Below, one piece after another: positions 1 to 8,943 of a stretch of 64,000 bases of DNA. A program made the position numbers and the translations under genes. The stretch lies in assembly GCF_047601025.1 (NCBI RefSeq), contig NZ_JASGJZ010000001.1, positions 3,906,001 through 3,970,000 of the forward strand, written 5' to 3'. Origin of the DNA: Pseudorhodoferax sp047601025 (GTDB taxonomy: Bacteria; Pseudomonadota; Gammaproteobacteria; Burkholderiales; Burkholderiaceae_C). The notes under the pieces were generated by a model. It ran no database searches. It was not told the DNA's origin and saw nothing but the letters and a program-made list of their open reading frames with translations. Every line of letters starts with the position of its first letter. Positions within the stretch are counted from its first letter, which is position 1.

Positions 1-2
1 CT

Positions 3-119
3 GTCGAGCCGGCGCCGGTGCGCGCCGCCCCCGCGTCGCGGCGCGTGTCGCCGCCGGCGGCATGGCCGGCGCCGGGTCTGAGCTGCGACCGCAGTCGGGA
101 GGCCTGGCTGCCGGCTTGA
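3..119 (+). CDS. Possible C-terminal tail of an upstream gene (partial)
   Basis: One frame is open from the window edge to a TGA at 117-119 and has high third-position GC. It would encode a Pro/Ala/Arg-rich tail ending in EAWLPA. The piece is too short to assign to a family. Other frames are also open here because the DNA is so GC-rich, so this is only a plausible gene end. Confidence 0.22.
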   Translation, partial: VEPAPVRAAPASRRVSPPAAWPAPGLSCDRSREAWLPA

Positions 120-255
120 ACCAGCAGGGCCGGCCCCGGCCCATGTTGCAAATGTCATCGGGCGCTCGCGGGCTGCAACCCGCCCGAAGCGGCGCGACGC
201 CACAGTCTCCCCATGGGTGCGGCAGCGGTGCCGCACCGGTTCGACGGAGATGCAC

Positions 256-1227
256 ATGGCGACTCTCAAAGGTGGACAAGCCCGCGTGGCAGGACGCTGG
301 GTGGCGAGCGTGGTGATGGCGCTGCCCCTGGCCTGTACGCTGGCCGTGGCGGGCCAGGCGCTCGCGCAGTCCGAACCCAGCCTCGATCAGGTCTACCAGG
401 CTGCCCATGGCGGCCACGTGGACGATGCCTTGCAGATGATGGCCCCGGTGCTGCGCGACCATCCGCGCAGCGCCAAGGCGCACTACGTGGAGGCCGAGCT
501 GCTGGCGCAGCAGGGCCGGCTGGGTCCCGCGCAGGCCGAGCTGGCCATGGCCGAGCGGCTGGCGCCCGGCTTGCCGTTCGTGCAGGACGCCTCGCTGCAG
601 CACCTGCACCAGGTGCTGGACCGCCAGACTTCCGTGCCCGCGGCAGCGCTGCCGAGCCTGCCGGCTGCCAGCCCCGCGCATGGCCGCACTGCGGCCTGGG
701 GCCTGTTGATCGCCGTGGCCTTCGGTGCCTTGCTGGGCTGGCTGCTGACCCGCGTCGGCCGTCCGCGCGCGGTGCCGCCTGCTGCGGCGACATCGATGGT
801 CGTCTCGCCGCTCGGCGCCTCCGGGGCTGCCTGGCCACGCGCCGCCGGGCCGGTTGGCGCTGGGGCCATGCCCATGCCGGCCGGTACGGCGCTAGGCTGG
901 GGCTCGCAGGTGCCGGCCGGTGCGACCCCGGGTTGGGGCTCGCAGGTGGCGGCCGGCGTGGCCGGCGGCCTGGCAGCGGGTGCGGCCGCCGTGGCCGGGC
1001 AGGAACTGGCGCATCGCCTGTTTTCGCACGGCACTCCGATCGGCTCGGAAACCGTCGGCGCGGCGGCGGCGCAACCCGTGGCCCCCGCGGGCTGGGCCGA
1101 CGATCCCGACTTCGGCGTGCGCGACGACGGCGGCTGGAACGACGGCCGGAGCACCAGCGCGGCCGATGCCGGCGGCTGGGACGACGACCGCGACGACGGC
1201 GGCATGGGCGGCAACTGGAGCGTCTGA
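256..1227 (+). CDS. Exported TPR-containing protein with C-terminal Gly/Asp/Trp-rich tail
   Basis: The 323-residue product starts with a signal peptide that probably ends near ALAQ (about residue 38). A TPR-like helical pair follows (about 40-110, DQVYQAAHGGHVDDALQMM and AKAHYVEAELLAQQGRLGPAQAEL). Next come a linker and a second hydrophobic helix (about 147-168). The tail is rich in Gly, Ala, Asp and Trp and ends GGMGGNWSV. The ATG at 256 is preferred over those at 217 and 250 because a GACGGAG ribosome-binding site lies 6-7 nt upstream. It is probably an envelope protein with its TPR part outside the cytoplasm. Partner and function are unknown. Confidence 0.7.
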   Translation: MATLKGGQARVAGRWVASVVMALPLACTLAVAGQALAQSEPSLDQVYQAAHGGHVDDALQMMAPVLRDHPRSAKAHYVEAELLAQQGRLGPAQAELAMAERLAPGLPFVQDASLQHLHQVLDRQTSVPAAALPSLPAASPAHGRTAAWGLLIAVAFGALLGWLLTRVGRPRAVPPAAATSMVVSPLGASGAAWPRAAGPVGAGAMPMPAGTALGWGSQVPAGATPGWGSQVAAGVAGGLAAGAAAVAGQELAHRLFSHGTPIGSETVGAAAAQPVAPAGWADDPDFGVRDDGGWNDGRSTSAADAGGWDDDRDDGGMGGNWSV

Positions 1228-1293
1228 CCGTCGCAGGAAGACCCGAGCCGCCTTACCACCGGGCCCGGCTTGTTCAACCCGCCGATGGCGTGG

Positions 1294-2037
1294 TCAATAC
1301 AGCGTTTCGACGTGGGCGTTGAACAGGTAGCCGGCGCCGCGCTCGGTCAGGATCAGCCGTGGGTTGAACGGGTCGGGCTCGATCTTGCGGCGCAGCCGCA
1401 GCACCTGCACGTCCACGGTGCGGTCGTAGACCTCGGCGTTGTGCAGGCGCGAGAGCTGCAGCAGCTGGTCGCGGCTCAGCACGCGCTGCGGCGCGCTGCA
1501 GAAGGCGGCCAGCAGGCTGAACTCGTTGTTGCTGAGGTCGAGCTTGCGGCCATCGGCCGCGGTGAGCCTGCGCGTGCGCAGGTTGAACTCCCAGCCCTCG
1601 AAGCGGTAGGCGCGGCGCTTGTCCTCGCGCGCGGCCAGCCCGGCCTGCGCGTGGTAGCGGCGCAGCACGGCGCGGATGCGCGCCAGCAGTTCGCGCGGAC
1701 TGAAGGGCTTGGTCACGTAGTCGTCGGCGCCCAGTTCCAGGCCCATCACGCGGTCGGCTTCCTCGGCCTTGCCGGTCAGCAGCACGATGGGAATGCCGGC
1801 GCGTTCGCGCAGCGCGCGGGCCAGCTGCATGCCGTCCTCGCCGGGCAGGCGCAGGTCCAGCAACACGAGGTCGATGGCCTCGCGGTCCAGCACGTCCAGC
1901 ATGGCCTTGCCGCTGTCGGCTTCGGACACGCGCAGATCGTTGGCGGACAGGTACTCCCGCAGCAGCTGGCGCACGGCGACGTCGTCGTCGACCACCAGCA
2001 CGTGGGGCGCGGCGACTGCGGGTGGCGGGGCGTACAT
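1294..2037 (-). CDS. OmpR/PhoB-family response regulator
   Basis: This 247-residue two-domain regulator has a receiver domain at about 12-122 with the acidic pocket VVDDD and phosphoacceptor Asp61 (LLDLRLPG). A conserved TKP lysine follows, and the winged-helix Trans_reg_C DNA-binding domain spans about 150-240. It is transcribed divergently from the hybrid histidine kinase starting at 2055, with only about 17 bp between the start codons, so the two are probably a cognate pair. The input signal cannot be read from the sequence. Confidence 0.93.
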   Translation of the reverse strand: MYAPPPAVAAPHVLVVDDDVAVRQLLREYLSANDLRVSEADSGKAMLDVLDREAIDLVLLDLRLPGEDGMQLARALRERAGIPIVLLTGKAEEADRVMGLELGADDYVTKPFSPRELLARIRAVLRRYHAQAGLAAREDKRRAYRFEGWEFNLRTRRLTAADGRKLDLSNNEFSLLAAFCSAPQRVLSRDQLLQLSRLHNAEVYDRTVDVQVLRLRRKIEPDPFNPRLILTERGAGYLFNAHVETLY

Positions 2038-2054
2038 GCGCTAGGCTTGTTCGG

Positions 2055-4196
2055 ATGGACGCGCAGACTATAGCCCCGGCCCGCCCGCAGCTGCGCAGCG
2101 TGGCCGCCGTGCTGCTGCTGGAGGCGTTGATCCTCGCGGCCGTGGGCTGGGGCCTGTGGATGCTGCGCCAGCAGTCGCTCGACGGCGAGATGCGCCGGCT
2201 CGCCTCGCTGGCCGCGGCGCTGTCGGCCCAGGCCGATGCCGCGCTGGACGTGGCCGACGCGACGCTGCGCGCCACCCGCGGCGAGCTGGCCGGCGGCCTG
2301 ATCGTGCCCGGCAGCGCGGGCGCCCAGGCCGTTCTGCACGCGCGCATGGCGGCGCTGCCGCAGTTCCGCGCGCTGGCGGTGCTCGATACCGCAGGCCGCG
2401 TGGTCGCCAGCTCGTGGGACGGTCCGCTGCTCGCGGCGCCGCTGGCCGGCCACGGCGAGGTGCGCGCCCCGCAGCAGGGCGCCGCGCCCGGCCTGTTCGT
2501 CGGCAGCCCGTTCACGAGCCGGCTCGATGGCCAGCCGCTGGTCGGCGTTTCCATGGACTGGCGCGCGGCCGACGGGCGCTGGCAGGGCACGGTGGTGCTG
2601 CTGGCCGACCCGGAGTTCCTGGACGGCGACTTCCGCCGCATCGCCCCCACGGCCGACACCAGCCTGGCGATCTACCGGCGCGACCACGCCCTGGTGTCCG
2701 ACGGCCCGGGCGACGGCAGCGCCGACCTGCTGCCGGCCGCCGTCAGCGCCGCGCTGTGGGACGCTCCCGCGCCGCGCGTCGAGCGCCTGCCCGACGGGCG
2801 CGAGCGCCTGGTCGCCGCGCAGCCGCTGCACCGCTATCCGCTGATGGTGGTGGTCGGCCGCGACCTGCGGGCCGCGCTGGCCGACTGGGCCGAGCAGGCC
2901 TGGCTGGTGGCCGCGTTCGCGGCCTCGGCGCTGACGGTCACGCTGTTCCTGCTGGCGCGCAACCTGCGCGAGCAGCGGCTGCGGCTGGCCGCGCAGGCCC
3001 TGCTGGCGGCCGAGCAGCAGCGCGCCGCGCGCGAGCGCCGGCTGGAGGCGCTGGGCACGCTGGCCGGCGGCGTGGCCCACGACTTCAACAACATCCTGGC
3101 CTCGGTCATCGGTTATGGCGAACTGGCGCGCAGCGCCGCGCCGGACGGCTCGGACCAGGCCCGCCAGCTCGACCAGGTGCTGCAGGCCGGCCAGCGCGGG
3201 CGCGCGCTGGTCGAGCGCGTGTTGTCGTTCAGCCGCGGCGCCATGCATGTGCCGCGGCGCTTCCTGCTGCAGCCGGTGGTCCAGGAGGTGCTGGAAATGC
3301 TGCAGCCCACGCTGCCGGCCGGCGTGGCGCTGGCGCCGGCGCTGCATGCGCCCGCGGCGGTGGTCGCCGGCGATCCCACGCTGGTCTACGAGGCCGCGAT
3401 GAACCTGTGCACGAACGGCGTGCAGGCCATGCCGCAGGGCGGCACGCTCGGCGTGGCGCTGGACGAGGAAGACGTGGCTGCGCCGCGCGCGCTGTACGAG
3501 TCGTGGCTCGCCGCCGGCCGCTATGCGCGGCTGCGCGTGCAGGACGCCGGCGCCGGTATCCCGCCGGAGGTCATGGACCGGCTGTTCGAGCCCTTCTTCA
3601 CGACCAAGGGCCCGCGCCAGGGCACCGGCCTGGGCCTGGCCGTGGTGCACGGCGTGATGGCCGAGTTGGGCGGCGGCATCGACGTGCGCAGCGCGCCCGG
3701 GCAGGGCGCCTGCTTCACGCTGTACTTCCCCTGCGTGGACGCGCCGCCGGACGCCGGCGCGCAGGGTGATGCCGCCGCGGACGACGACGGCCTGCCGTTC
3801 GGCGAAGGCCAGGCGGTGCTGGTCGTGGACGACGAGCCGGCCCTGGTCACCCTGGCCGAGGAGATGCTGGCCAGTCTGGGCTACGAGCCTTTCGGCCTGA
3901 GCTCCAGTACCGAGGCACTGGAGCGCGTGCGCCGGGAGCCCGCGCGCTTCGACCTCGTGCTGACCGACGAGCGCATGCCCGGCCTCGCCGGCACCGCGCT
4001 GGCCGAGGCGCTGCGGCGCATCCGTCCTGGGCTGCCCGTCGTGCTGGCCAGCGGCTACGGCGGGCCGGACCTGGAGCAGCGCGCCGCCGCGGCCGGCATA
4101 CGCGTGCTGCTGAAGAAGCCGCTGGTCCGCGCCGAACTGGCACGGGCCGTCGCCCAGGCCTTGCTGCAGGCGCAGGGCCCGGGCGGCGCCGGCTGA
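2055..4196 (+). CDS. Hybrid sensor histidine kinase with C-terminal receiver domain
   Basis: The 713-residue membrane kinase has one helix near 16-38, an extracytoplasmic sensing region of about 240 residues and a second helix near 280-302. The dimerisation/phosphoacceptor domain contains GVAHDFNN with His342. The ATPase domain shows an N box (NLCTNGVQAM) and G boxes (DAGAGIP, GTGLGLAVV). A C-terminal receiver domain (about 588-700) carries VVDDE and Asp638. The terminal receiver suggests a phosphorelay or an intramolecular phosphate sink acting with the divergent OmpR-type regulator. The ATG at 2055 is chosen over an upstream GTG at 2022, which would overlap the regulator's start. Confidence 0.92.
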   Translation: MDAQTIAPARPQLRSVAAVLLLEALILAAVGWGLWMLRQQSLDGEMRRLASLAAALSAQADAALDVADATLRATRGELAGGLIVPGSAGAQAVLHARMAALPQFRALAVLDTAGRVVASSWDGPLLAAPLAGHGEVRAPQQGAAPGLFVGSPFTSRLDGQPLVGVSMDWRAADGRWQGTVVLLADPEFLDGDFRRIAPTADTSLAIYRRDHALVSDGPGDGSADLLPAAVSAALWDAPAPRVERLPDGRERLVAAQPLHRYPLMVVVGRDLRAALADWAEQAWLVAAFAASALTVTLFLLARNLREQRLRLAAQALLAAEQQRAARERRLEALGTLAGGVAHDFNNILASVIGYGELARSAAPDGSDQARQLDQVLQAGQRGRALVERVLSFSRGAMHVPRRFLLQPVVQEVLEMLQPTLPAGVALAPALHAPAAVVAGDPTLVYEAAMNLCTNGVQAMPQGGTLGVALDEEDVAAPRALYESWLAAGRYARLRVQDAGAGIPPEVMDRLFEPFFTTKGPRQGTGLGLAVVHGVMAELGGGIDVRSAPGQGACFTLYFPCVDAPPDAGAQGDAAADDDGLPFGEGQAVLVVDDEPALVTLAEEMLASLGYEPFGLSSSTEALERVRREPARFDLVLTDERMPGLAGTALAEALRRIRPGLPVVLASGYGGPDLEQRAAAAGIRVLLKKPLVRAELARAVAQALLQAQGPGGAG

Positions 4197-4365
4197 CTCG
4201 GCGCCCGGGCCGGTCCGGCGGCCGCAGGTTGCAACTGAAACCTGCGGCGTCCGCGCCGTAGCGCACGGGCAATGTGCCGCGGCCACCATGGCGCCATCCG
4301 CTGCACGAGGACCGCTGCGGCGGACACCGGAAACCCCGGGGTCACTGCAATTCCAGGAGGACACC

Positions 4366-4722
4366 ATGACCAACCGTTTCACCGCCCAATCCACGCTGGT
4401 CGACGCGCTGCTCGGCGCGGGCAGCTACGGCAGCCGCCGGCACGATGCGCCGCCCCGTGACGACGACGCGCCCGCCCGCGCTGCGTTGCAGGCCCAGGCG
4501 GAGGACGACTTGCGCCTCGCGCAGGTCGAGCTGTACTGCGACCACGACGCCCGGGCGCTGATCGCGATCCACCATGCGATGCAGATGCTGGAAGCCAGCC
4601 GCGACGAGACCATGCAGTCCGAGCTGGCCGCGCTCGGTGCCGCAGCCTGGCACGTGCGCCGCCACGACAGCCTGACGGCCGCTGCGATGCTGGAGCGCTC
4701 GCGCGCACGGCTGCACGGCTAG
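4366..4722 (+). CDS. Small hypothetical protein
   Basis: This 118-residue soluble, probably alpha-helical protein begins MTNRFTAQSTLVDALLGAG. A strong AGGAGGA ribosome-binding site just upstream fixes the start at 4366. A helix-rich centre (RLAQVELYCDHDARALIAIHHAMQML cut into its parts) contains several His, Cys and Asp residues. I do not recognise a family. It follows the histidine kinase by about 170 bp and precedes a DMT permease. Confidence 0.65.
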   Translation: MTNRFTAQSTLVDALLGAGSYGSRRHDAPPRDDDAPARAALQAQAEDDLRLAQVELYCDHDARALIAIHHAMQMLEASRDETMQSELAALGAAAWHVRRHDSLTAAAMLERSRARLHG

Positions 4723-4848
4723 CGGCCTGCCCGGCAGCGGCGCCGTCGCGTGCGGGTGCCGGTGCAGAGGGCGGTGATGGCGCAGGCCGGGGTACGGTGC
4801 CAGCACTGTACAGTGCGGCCCGCTCTCCCCGGAAACCACGCGCCGCGC

Positions 4849-5742
4849 ATGTCCAACCCCCTCCCGCCATCGGCCGCCGCCCCGGGCGTGGCCGCCCAGG
4901 CCCGCCGTGCCGCGCCGTGGATGGCCGGCTGGTTGGGGCTGATGCTGGTCGTCGCGGTGGCCGGCCGCCAGGCCACGCGCGAGCTGGACGTGTTCCAGAT
5001 CATGGAGATGCGCTCGCTGGCAGGCCTGCTGCTGCTGGTACCGTTGGTGCGCGCCGCCGGAGGGCTGCAGGCGCTGCAGACGCGCCACCTGGCACGCCAC
5101 GTGGTGCGCAATCTCGTGCACTACGGCGCGCAGTACGGCTGGTTCCTGGCGCTGACGCTGATTCCGCTGGGCCAGGTCGTGGCGCTGGAGTTCACGATGC
5201 CGATCTGGACGGTGCTGCTGGCCGCGCTGTTCCTGGGCGAGCGGCTGCACCGCTGGAAGCTGGCCGCCGTCCTGATGGGCGCCGTCGGCGTGGCCATGAT
5301 CGCGCGGCCCCAGGGGGCCGGCATGGGGGCGGGGCAGGCGATCGCGCTGGCGGCGGCGCTGGGCTTCGCGGTGTCGGTGATCCTGGTGAAATCGATGGCG
5401 CGCACCGAGCATGCCGTGACCATCATGTTCTGGATGCTGGTCGTGCAGTCCGTGCTGGGGCTGTGGCCGGCGCTGTCGGCATGGCGCTGGCCGACCGCGG
5501 CGGGCTGGGGCTGGGTCGCCATGGTCGCGGTGGCCGGCACCTATGCCCACTACTGCCTGGCCAGCGCGATGCGGCATGCGGACGCGACCGTGGTCGTGCC
5601 GATGGATTTCCTGCGCGTGCCGCTGTCGGCGCTGGCCGGCTGGCTGTTCTATGCCGAGCGCATCGACCTGGTGATGGCGCTGGGAACCGCGTTGATCCTG
5701 CTCGGGAACCTGCTGAATCTCACGCGGGCGCCGCGTTCCTAG
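4849..5742 (+). CDS. EamA/DMT-superfamily permease
   Basis: The product of about 297 residues has roughly ten hydrophobic helices arranged as two EamA halves. An example is the PLGQVVALEFTMPIWTVLLA region, followed by FLGERLHRWK, a typical end of the first half. Members export or import small metabolites, and the substrate is not predictable here. The start at 4849 (MSNPL) leaves a short cytoplasmic N-terminus. The 3' end overlaps the convergent DUF6806-like gene by 4 bp. Confidence 0.87.
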   Translation: MSNPLPPSAAAPGVAAQARRAAPWMAGWLGLMLVVAVAGRQATRELDVFQIMEMRSLAGLLLLVPLVRAAGGLQALQTRHLARHVVRNLVHYGAQYGWFLALTLIPLGQVVALEFTMPIWTVLLAALFLGERLHRWKLAAVLMGAVGVAMIARPQGAGMGAGQAIALAAALGFAVSVILVKSMARTEHAVTIMFWMLVVQSVLGLWPALSAWRWPTAAGWGWVAMVAVAGTYAHYCLASAMRHADATVVVPMDFLRVPLSALAGWLFYAERIDLVMALGTALILLGNLLNLTRAPRS

Positions 5743-6365
5743 TGCAGGTGGCGCGGCCGGCGGCCGCCGGAGCCGTGGCCACCTGAACCCGGCCCGCGCG
5801 AAGGCTTGCCCAGGTCCAGCGAGTTGGTCAGCGCGTCGAAGCGCTGCGTGAACAGCTTGTCGATCTCGGCCACGACGCCCGACAGCTCGCTGGCGTCGAA
5901 GTGCCGCTCCATCGTGTGGATCACGTCCTGCACCAGCAGGTCGCGCTGCACCTGCATGATGGCCGCCGGGTTCGGGCCGACGAACAGCATCACGAAGTCG
6001 TCGCGCGCTTCCTCGTCCTCGGGGCCGTCCTCGTCCTCGTCGTACTCGGCGTCGTAGAAGCTGACCTCGATGGCCGCGCCCTGCTCGGACAGTTCGTTCA
6101 GGCTCATGCACATCTCGTCCAGCGCCTGCTTGAAGTCCTCGTCGCCGGCCACGGTCCAGCACATGTCGAGCAGGTGCTCGGCCGGCTCGAAGCGGATGCC
6201 GGGCTCCTCCTCGTAGGCGCTGGCCGCGGCCGCGGCCAGCGAGCGGGCGCCGGCGTATTTCCACAGGGGTTTCAGCGCCTCCTGGATCTGCTCGTAGGTC
6301 ACATCCGCGCGCAGTGGCACCTGGCCGTGGACGTGGATCTCGAAGGGGGCGTTGTAGCTTGGCAT
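5739..6365 (-). CDS. Conserved Burkholderiales protein, DUF6806-like
   Basis: This 208-residue soluble protein begins MPSYNAPFEIHVHGQVPLRADVT and includes LWKYAGARSLA, CWTVAGDEDF and an acidic stretch (about 105-120, DAEYDEDEDGPEDEEARDD). The C-terminus is Gly/Arg/His-rich. I associate this pattern with DUF6806, a family of unknown function found in Comamonadaceae-like genomes; the family name is from memory. The start at 6365 is chosen because homologues begin close to the NAPFEIHVHG motif. Confidence 0.72.
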   Translation of the reverse strand: MPSYNAPFEIHVHGQVPLRADVTYEQIQEALKPLWKYAGARSLAAAAASAYEEEPGIRFEPAEHLLDMCWTVAGDEDFKQALDEMCMSLNELSEQGAAIEVSFYDAEYDEDEDGPEDEEARDDFVMLFVGPNPAAIMQVQRDLLVQDVIHTMERHFDASELSGVVAEIDKLFTQRFDALTNSLDLGKPSRGPGSGGHGSGGRRPRHLH

Positions 6366-6424
6366 GGAACGATGGTAGCGGGTGCAGGAGGGATGCGCCA
6401 ATGCGGCGCGGCGGCTGCCGTGGA

Positions 6425-6482
6425 TGGTGCCCAGAACCGGGATCGAACCGGTACGTCCCCTCGCGGGAAAACCGGGGATTTT
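6425..6482 (-). pseudogene. tRNA-Leu 3' half-gene (pseudo-tRNA)
   Basis: On the minus strand this stretch reads AAAATCCC, a long variable arm, a T arm with GGTTCGATCCC, and an acceptor strand ending TCTGGGCACCA with encoded CCA. This is the 3' half of a class II tRNA, most like tRNA-Leu. No matching 5' half with D arm and anticodon loop lies upstream. It begins at the same anticodon-loop point as exon 2 of the intron-containing tRNA-Leu at 9713-10029. It may be an attachment-site duplication or a decayed intron-bearing copy. Confidence 0.7.
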
Positions 6483-6805
6483 AGTCGGCCGCGCGTGCTA
6501 CACCTTCCTGCCCATGGGCACGGCCGGGCCGGGCCACACATCGCGGCAGGACAGCACCGGCTCCTTCGAACTGCCGCCCAGCCGGGTGAAGGCGCCGTAC
6601 GCGCCTGGATGCTCGGCGTGGCGCCGAGTGCGCCGATGGTCGTCAGATCACCTCATGATCGCCATGCCTTGTATGGCTGCAAGAGCATTCTGGATGGGCG
6701 CTGGAGCCCAGTTTGACGCATGCAACCGGCGCGGCCGCGGCGGTTGCCGTAGGCGGGACTCGCCGTTCGTCATCCTGGCGCCTGCCTTGCAGGCATCGGA
6801 TGCGT
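6483..6805. other. Intergenic stretch without a convincing gene
   Basis: No open frame here looks like a gene. The 11-mer CTACACCTTCC at 6498-6508 also occurs in the tRNA-Leu intron (from 9869), 16-17 bp beyond the tRNA-half boundary, and may be an intron remnant or chance. A GC-rich hairpin, CTCGGCG-TGG-CGCCGAG, lies at 6612-6628. No promoter is apparent. Confidence 0.4.
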
Positions 6806-7465
6806 TCAGGACATCAGCTCTTTGCGCAGCAGCGCGCAGGCCGATGGAACCGGCTCGACGATGACGCCGATGCCCAATTCCGCCAGCCGGCGGGCGGTTT
6901 CACTCAGCGGGCCGCCGCCGATGATCACGGCTTCGGCTCCCTTGCCGACGCATTCCTGAACGGCATCCCGAAGCTCTTCGAACTGCCGTTCGGGGTCGGC
7001 GGCCAGCACCGTCGGTTCGGATCGGGTCACGCAGACGCCGACGAAGCGCGCGCTTCCCCGGGCTGACTCCACCATCGCGTTGATCGGCGGCACCAGTCCC
7101 GGGGTACTGGTGGCGATCCCGAACGTGCGGCCACCGGCCGAGGCCGCCAGGATGGACGCCCTGCCGATGCCGACCACCGGAATGTCCAGCAGGTCTTCGA
7201 GGATGTCGCGCCCCGGGTCGCCATAGGCGGCGACCATCAGGCCGGCGATCCCGGCATCCTCCTGCAGGACGCGCAGCGCGGCCGCGACGACGTAGCGGCG
7301 CGACTGCCGCAGGGCGGTCTCCTCGACGATCATCCGGGGGCCCCCCGCCGCCGTGGCCCCGACCACCTCGAACTCGGGCAGTTCGGCCTGCGCGAGCCGG
7401 CACATCATCTGCGTGGTCGCCTCGTTCGAATTGGGATTGACGAGCAGTACGCGCTTCTTGCTCAT
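6806..7465 (-). CDS. Asp/Glu/hydantoin racemase-like protein lacking both usual cysteines
   Basis: This 219-residue protein has the racemase fold signature: N-terminal LLVNPNSNEATT, then AAYGDPGRDILEDLLDIPVVGIGRAS and a C-terminal IIGGGPLS. Active racemases of this family use a cysteine in ACFGDPG and a second one in LGCAG. Here these positions are Ala80 and Gly184, so classical two-base racemisation is unlikely. Its start overlaps the stop of the upstream MFS gene by 4 bp, so the two form one operon. It may be a binding protein or an enzyme with changed chemistry. Confidence 0.82.
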   Translation of the reverse strand: MSKKRVLLVNPNSNEATTQMMCRLAQAELPEFEVVGATAAGGPRMIVEETALRQSRRYVVAAALRVLQEDAGIAGLMVAAYGDPGRDILEDLLDIPVVGIGRASILAASAGGRTFGIATSTPGLVPPINAMVESARGSARFVGVCVTRSEPTVLAADPERQFEELRDAVQECVGKGAEAVIIGGGPLSETARRLAELGIGVIVEPVPSACALLRKELMS

Positions 7466-8943
7466 CGCGCAGCCTCCGGCACTTCATCCTCTTCCTCCAG
7501 CGGCTGCCCGAGCGTTTCCCGGATCAACTGGATGACGAGGCCGATGACGAGGAACAGGCAGGCCAGCATGCCGAACATCGAAGCCAGCCCGTAGGCATCG
7601 AAGATCTTGCCGGCAATCATCGGGAACAGGCCGCCGGAAAGCGACCCGACCGCCAGAATGAAAGCGGTGCCGAAGCCGCGGATGCGGGTGGGGTAGTTCT
7701 CGGGGGCGAATACCCAGATGGTGGTGTTGCAGATGATGACCGCGAAGTTGAATATCCAGCCGCAGACGATGATCATGCCGATGGTCGATCCGCCGATGGC
7801 GCCGAGCACCCCCGCGGCGGCCAGACCGATCACCGCCGCGATGCTCAGCGTGACCTTGCGGGGCAGGCGGCGTGCGAAGAACGCTGCCGTCAAGGCGCCC
7901 ACCAGCGAGCCCGACTGCATCACCAGCGTGTACCACAGCGAAGTGTTCACCGTGTAGCCCGACGCCACGAGGATGGTCGTCATCAGGGTGAGCACCGAGA
8001 ACTGGGCGGCGTAGGAGCAGGCTACACCGATGGCCAGCACGATGGTGCGCCGCAGGTACTTGCCACGGAAGATGTCCATGCGCGTGCCCTCCAGCCCGGG
8101 CGCCAGCGCGGGCACCATGGCCCGATGGTTGGCCTGCGTGGCATCGGGCTTGGTGATGTATTCGGTCACCTCCACGTGTTTTTGCGTCAGGTTGCCGGTG
8201 GCCAGGCGGGAGATGACCTCGTTCGCCTCGTGGATCTTGCCCTGCTGCGCCAGGAAGCGCGGCGTCTCCGGCACCCAGCGGCGAAAGAAGATCACCAGCA
8301 GCGCAGGAATGAACAGCAGCCCGAATACCCAGCGCCAGCGGTCGTCCCCCGGAAAGAGGGTGAAGACCAGGATGCCGAAGGCCGGCGCCAGCATGTTGCC
8401 GAAACCGGCCGCCGTCACGTTGATGAGGGCCACTGCCGTGCCGCGCTGCTTGGCCCCGAAGTACTCGGAGGCCATGACGACCGCCACCGCGATTTCACCG
8501 CCCAGTCCGAAACCGACGATGCCGCGGCCAACCGCCAGCATCGCGTAGTTGGGCGCGAGCGCGCACAGCAGGGACCCCCCCGCGAAGATCAGCAGGTTGA
8601 CGATCAGCAGCGTGCGGCGGCCATAGCGGTCGGCGATGGCGCCCGTGAGCAGGCGGCCGAGTGCCACCATGGTGAAAGTGACCGTGTTCAGGAACCCGAT
8701 GTCGCCGGTGGTCAGCCCCCAGAATTTCCGCAGCACCGGGCCCGTGATGCCCACCGCGTTCTGCTCGAGGGAGTCGAAGAAGACCCCCAGCAGGAGCATG
8801 GCCAGGATGTAGTAGTGAGCCTTGTTGAGCTTGATGCCCGAGTAGGCTTTCTCGATCTGCTCCGCAAGAGGCGCTCTCGCGGAATTCGACGAAGCCGGGT
8901 TCGCAAGACCCACGGCCTGTGCACTCTGCTGATCACGGGACAT
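7462..8943 (-). CDS. MFS transporter (sugar/aromatic-acid porter type)
   Basis: The 493-residue permease has about 12 hydrophobic helices and the MFS loop 2-3 signature GRLLTGAIADRYGRR. A large central cytoplasmic loop contains RWVPETPRFLAQQGK, typical of sugar-porter and metabolite:H+ symporters. A soluble N-terminal tail of about 45 residues precedes helix 1. The ATG at 8943 (MSRDQQ) is preferred over a start 24 codons upstream, which has no family-like residues. It is cotranscribed with the racemase-like gene, so its substrate is probably an amino-acid-like or cyclic acid (inference). Confidence 0.88.
   Translation of the reverse strand: MSRDQQSAQAVGLANPASSNSARAPLAEQIEKAYSGIKLNKAHYYILAMLLLGVFFDSLEQNAVGITGPVLRKFWGLTTGDIGFLNTVTFTMVALGRLLTGAIADRYGRRTLLIVNLLIFAGGSLLCALAPNYAMLAVGRGIVGFGLGGEIAVAVVMASEYFGAKQRGTAVALINVTAAGFGNMLAPAFGILVFTLFPGDDRWRWVFGLLFIPALLVIFFRRWVPETPRFLAQQGKIHEANEVISRLATGNLTQKHVEVTEYITKPDATQANHRAMVPALAPGLEGTRMDIFRGKYLRRTIVLAIGVACSYAAQFSVLTLMTTILVASGYTVNTSLWYTLVMQSGSLVGALTAAFFARRLPRKVTLSIAAVIGLAAAGVLGAIGGSTIGMIIVCGWIFNFAVIICNTTIWVFAPENYPTRIRGFGTAFILAVGSLSGGLFPMIAGKIFDAYGLASMFGMLACLFLVIGLVIQLIRETLGQPLEEEDEVPEAAR

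Noticed and set aside
62..316. 84-codon frame at the start of the window
   Set aside because: It has no family pattern, and its end overlaps the signal-peptide region of the TPR gene in another frame.
1776..4394. An 872-codon minus-strand frame opposite the histidine kinase
   Set aside because: It has Gln/Arg/Ala-rich composition without motifs. It is an antisense shadow that also runs out of frame through the response regulator.
6425..6530. Functional tRNA gene at 6425-6530
   Set aside because: The 5' side cannot form a proper D arm or anticodon stem, and the acceptor pairs over only about 5 bp.
6612..6628. Terminator hairpin CTCGGCG-TGG-CGCCGAG
   Set aside because: It has no T tract on either side and no gene ends close by.
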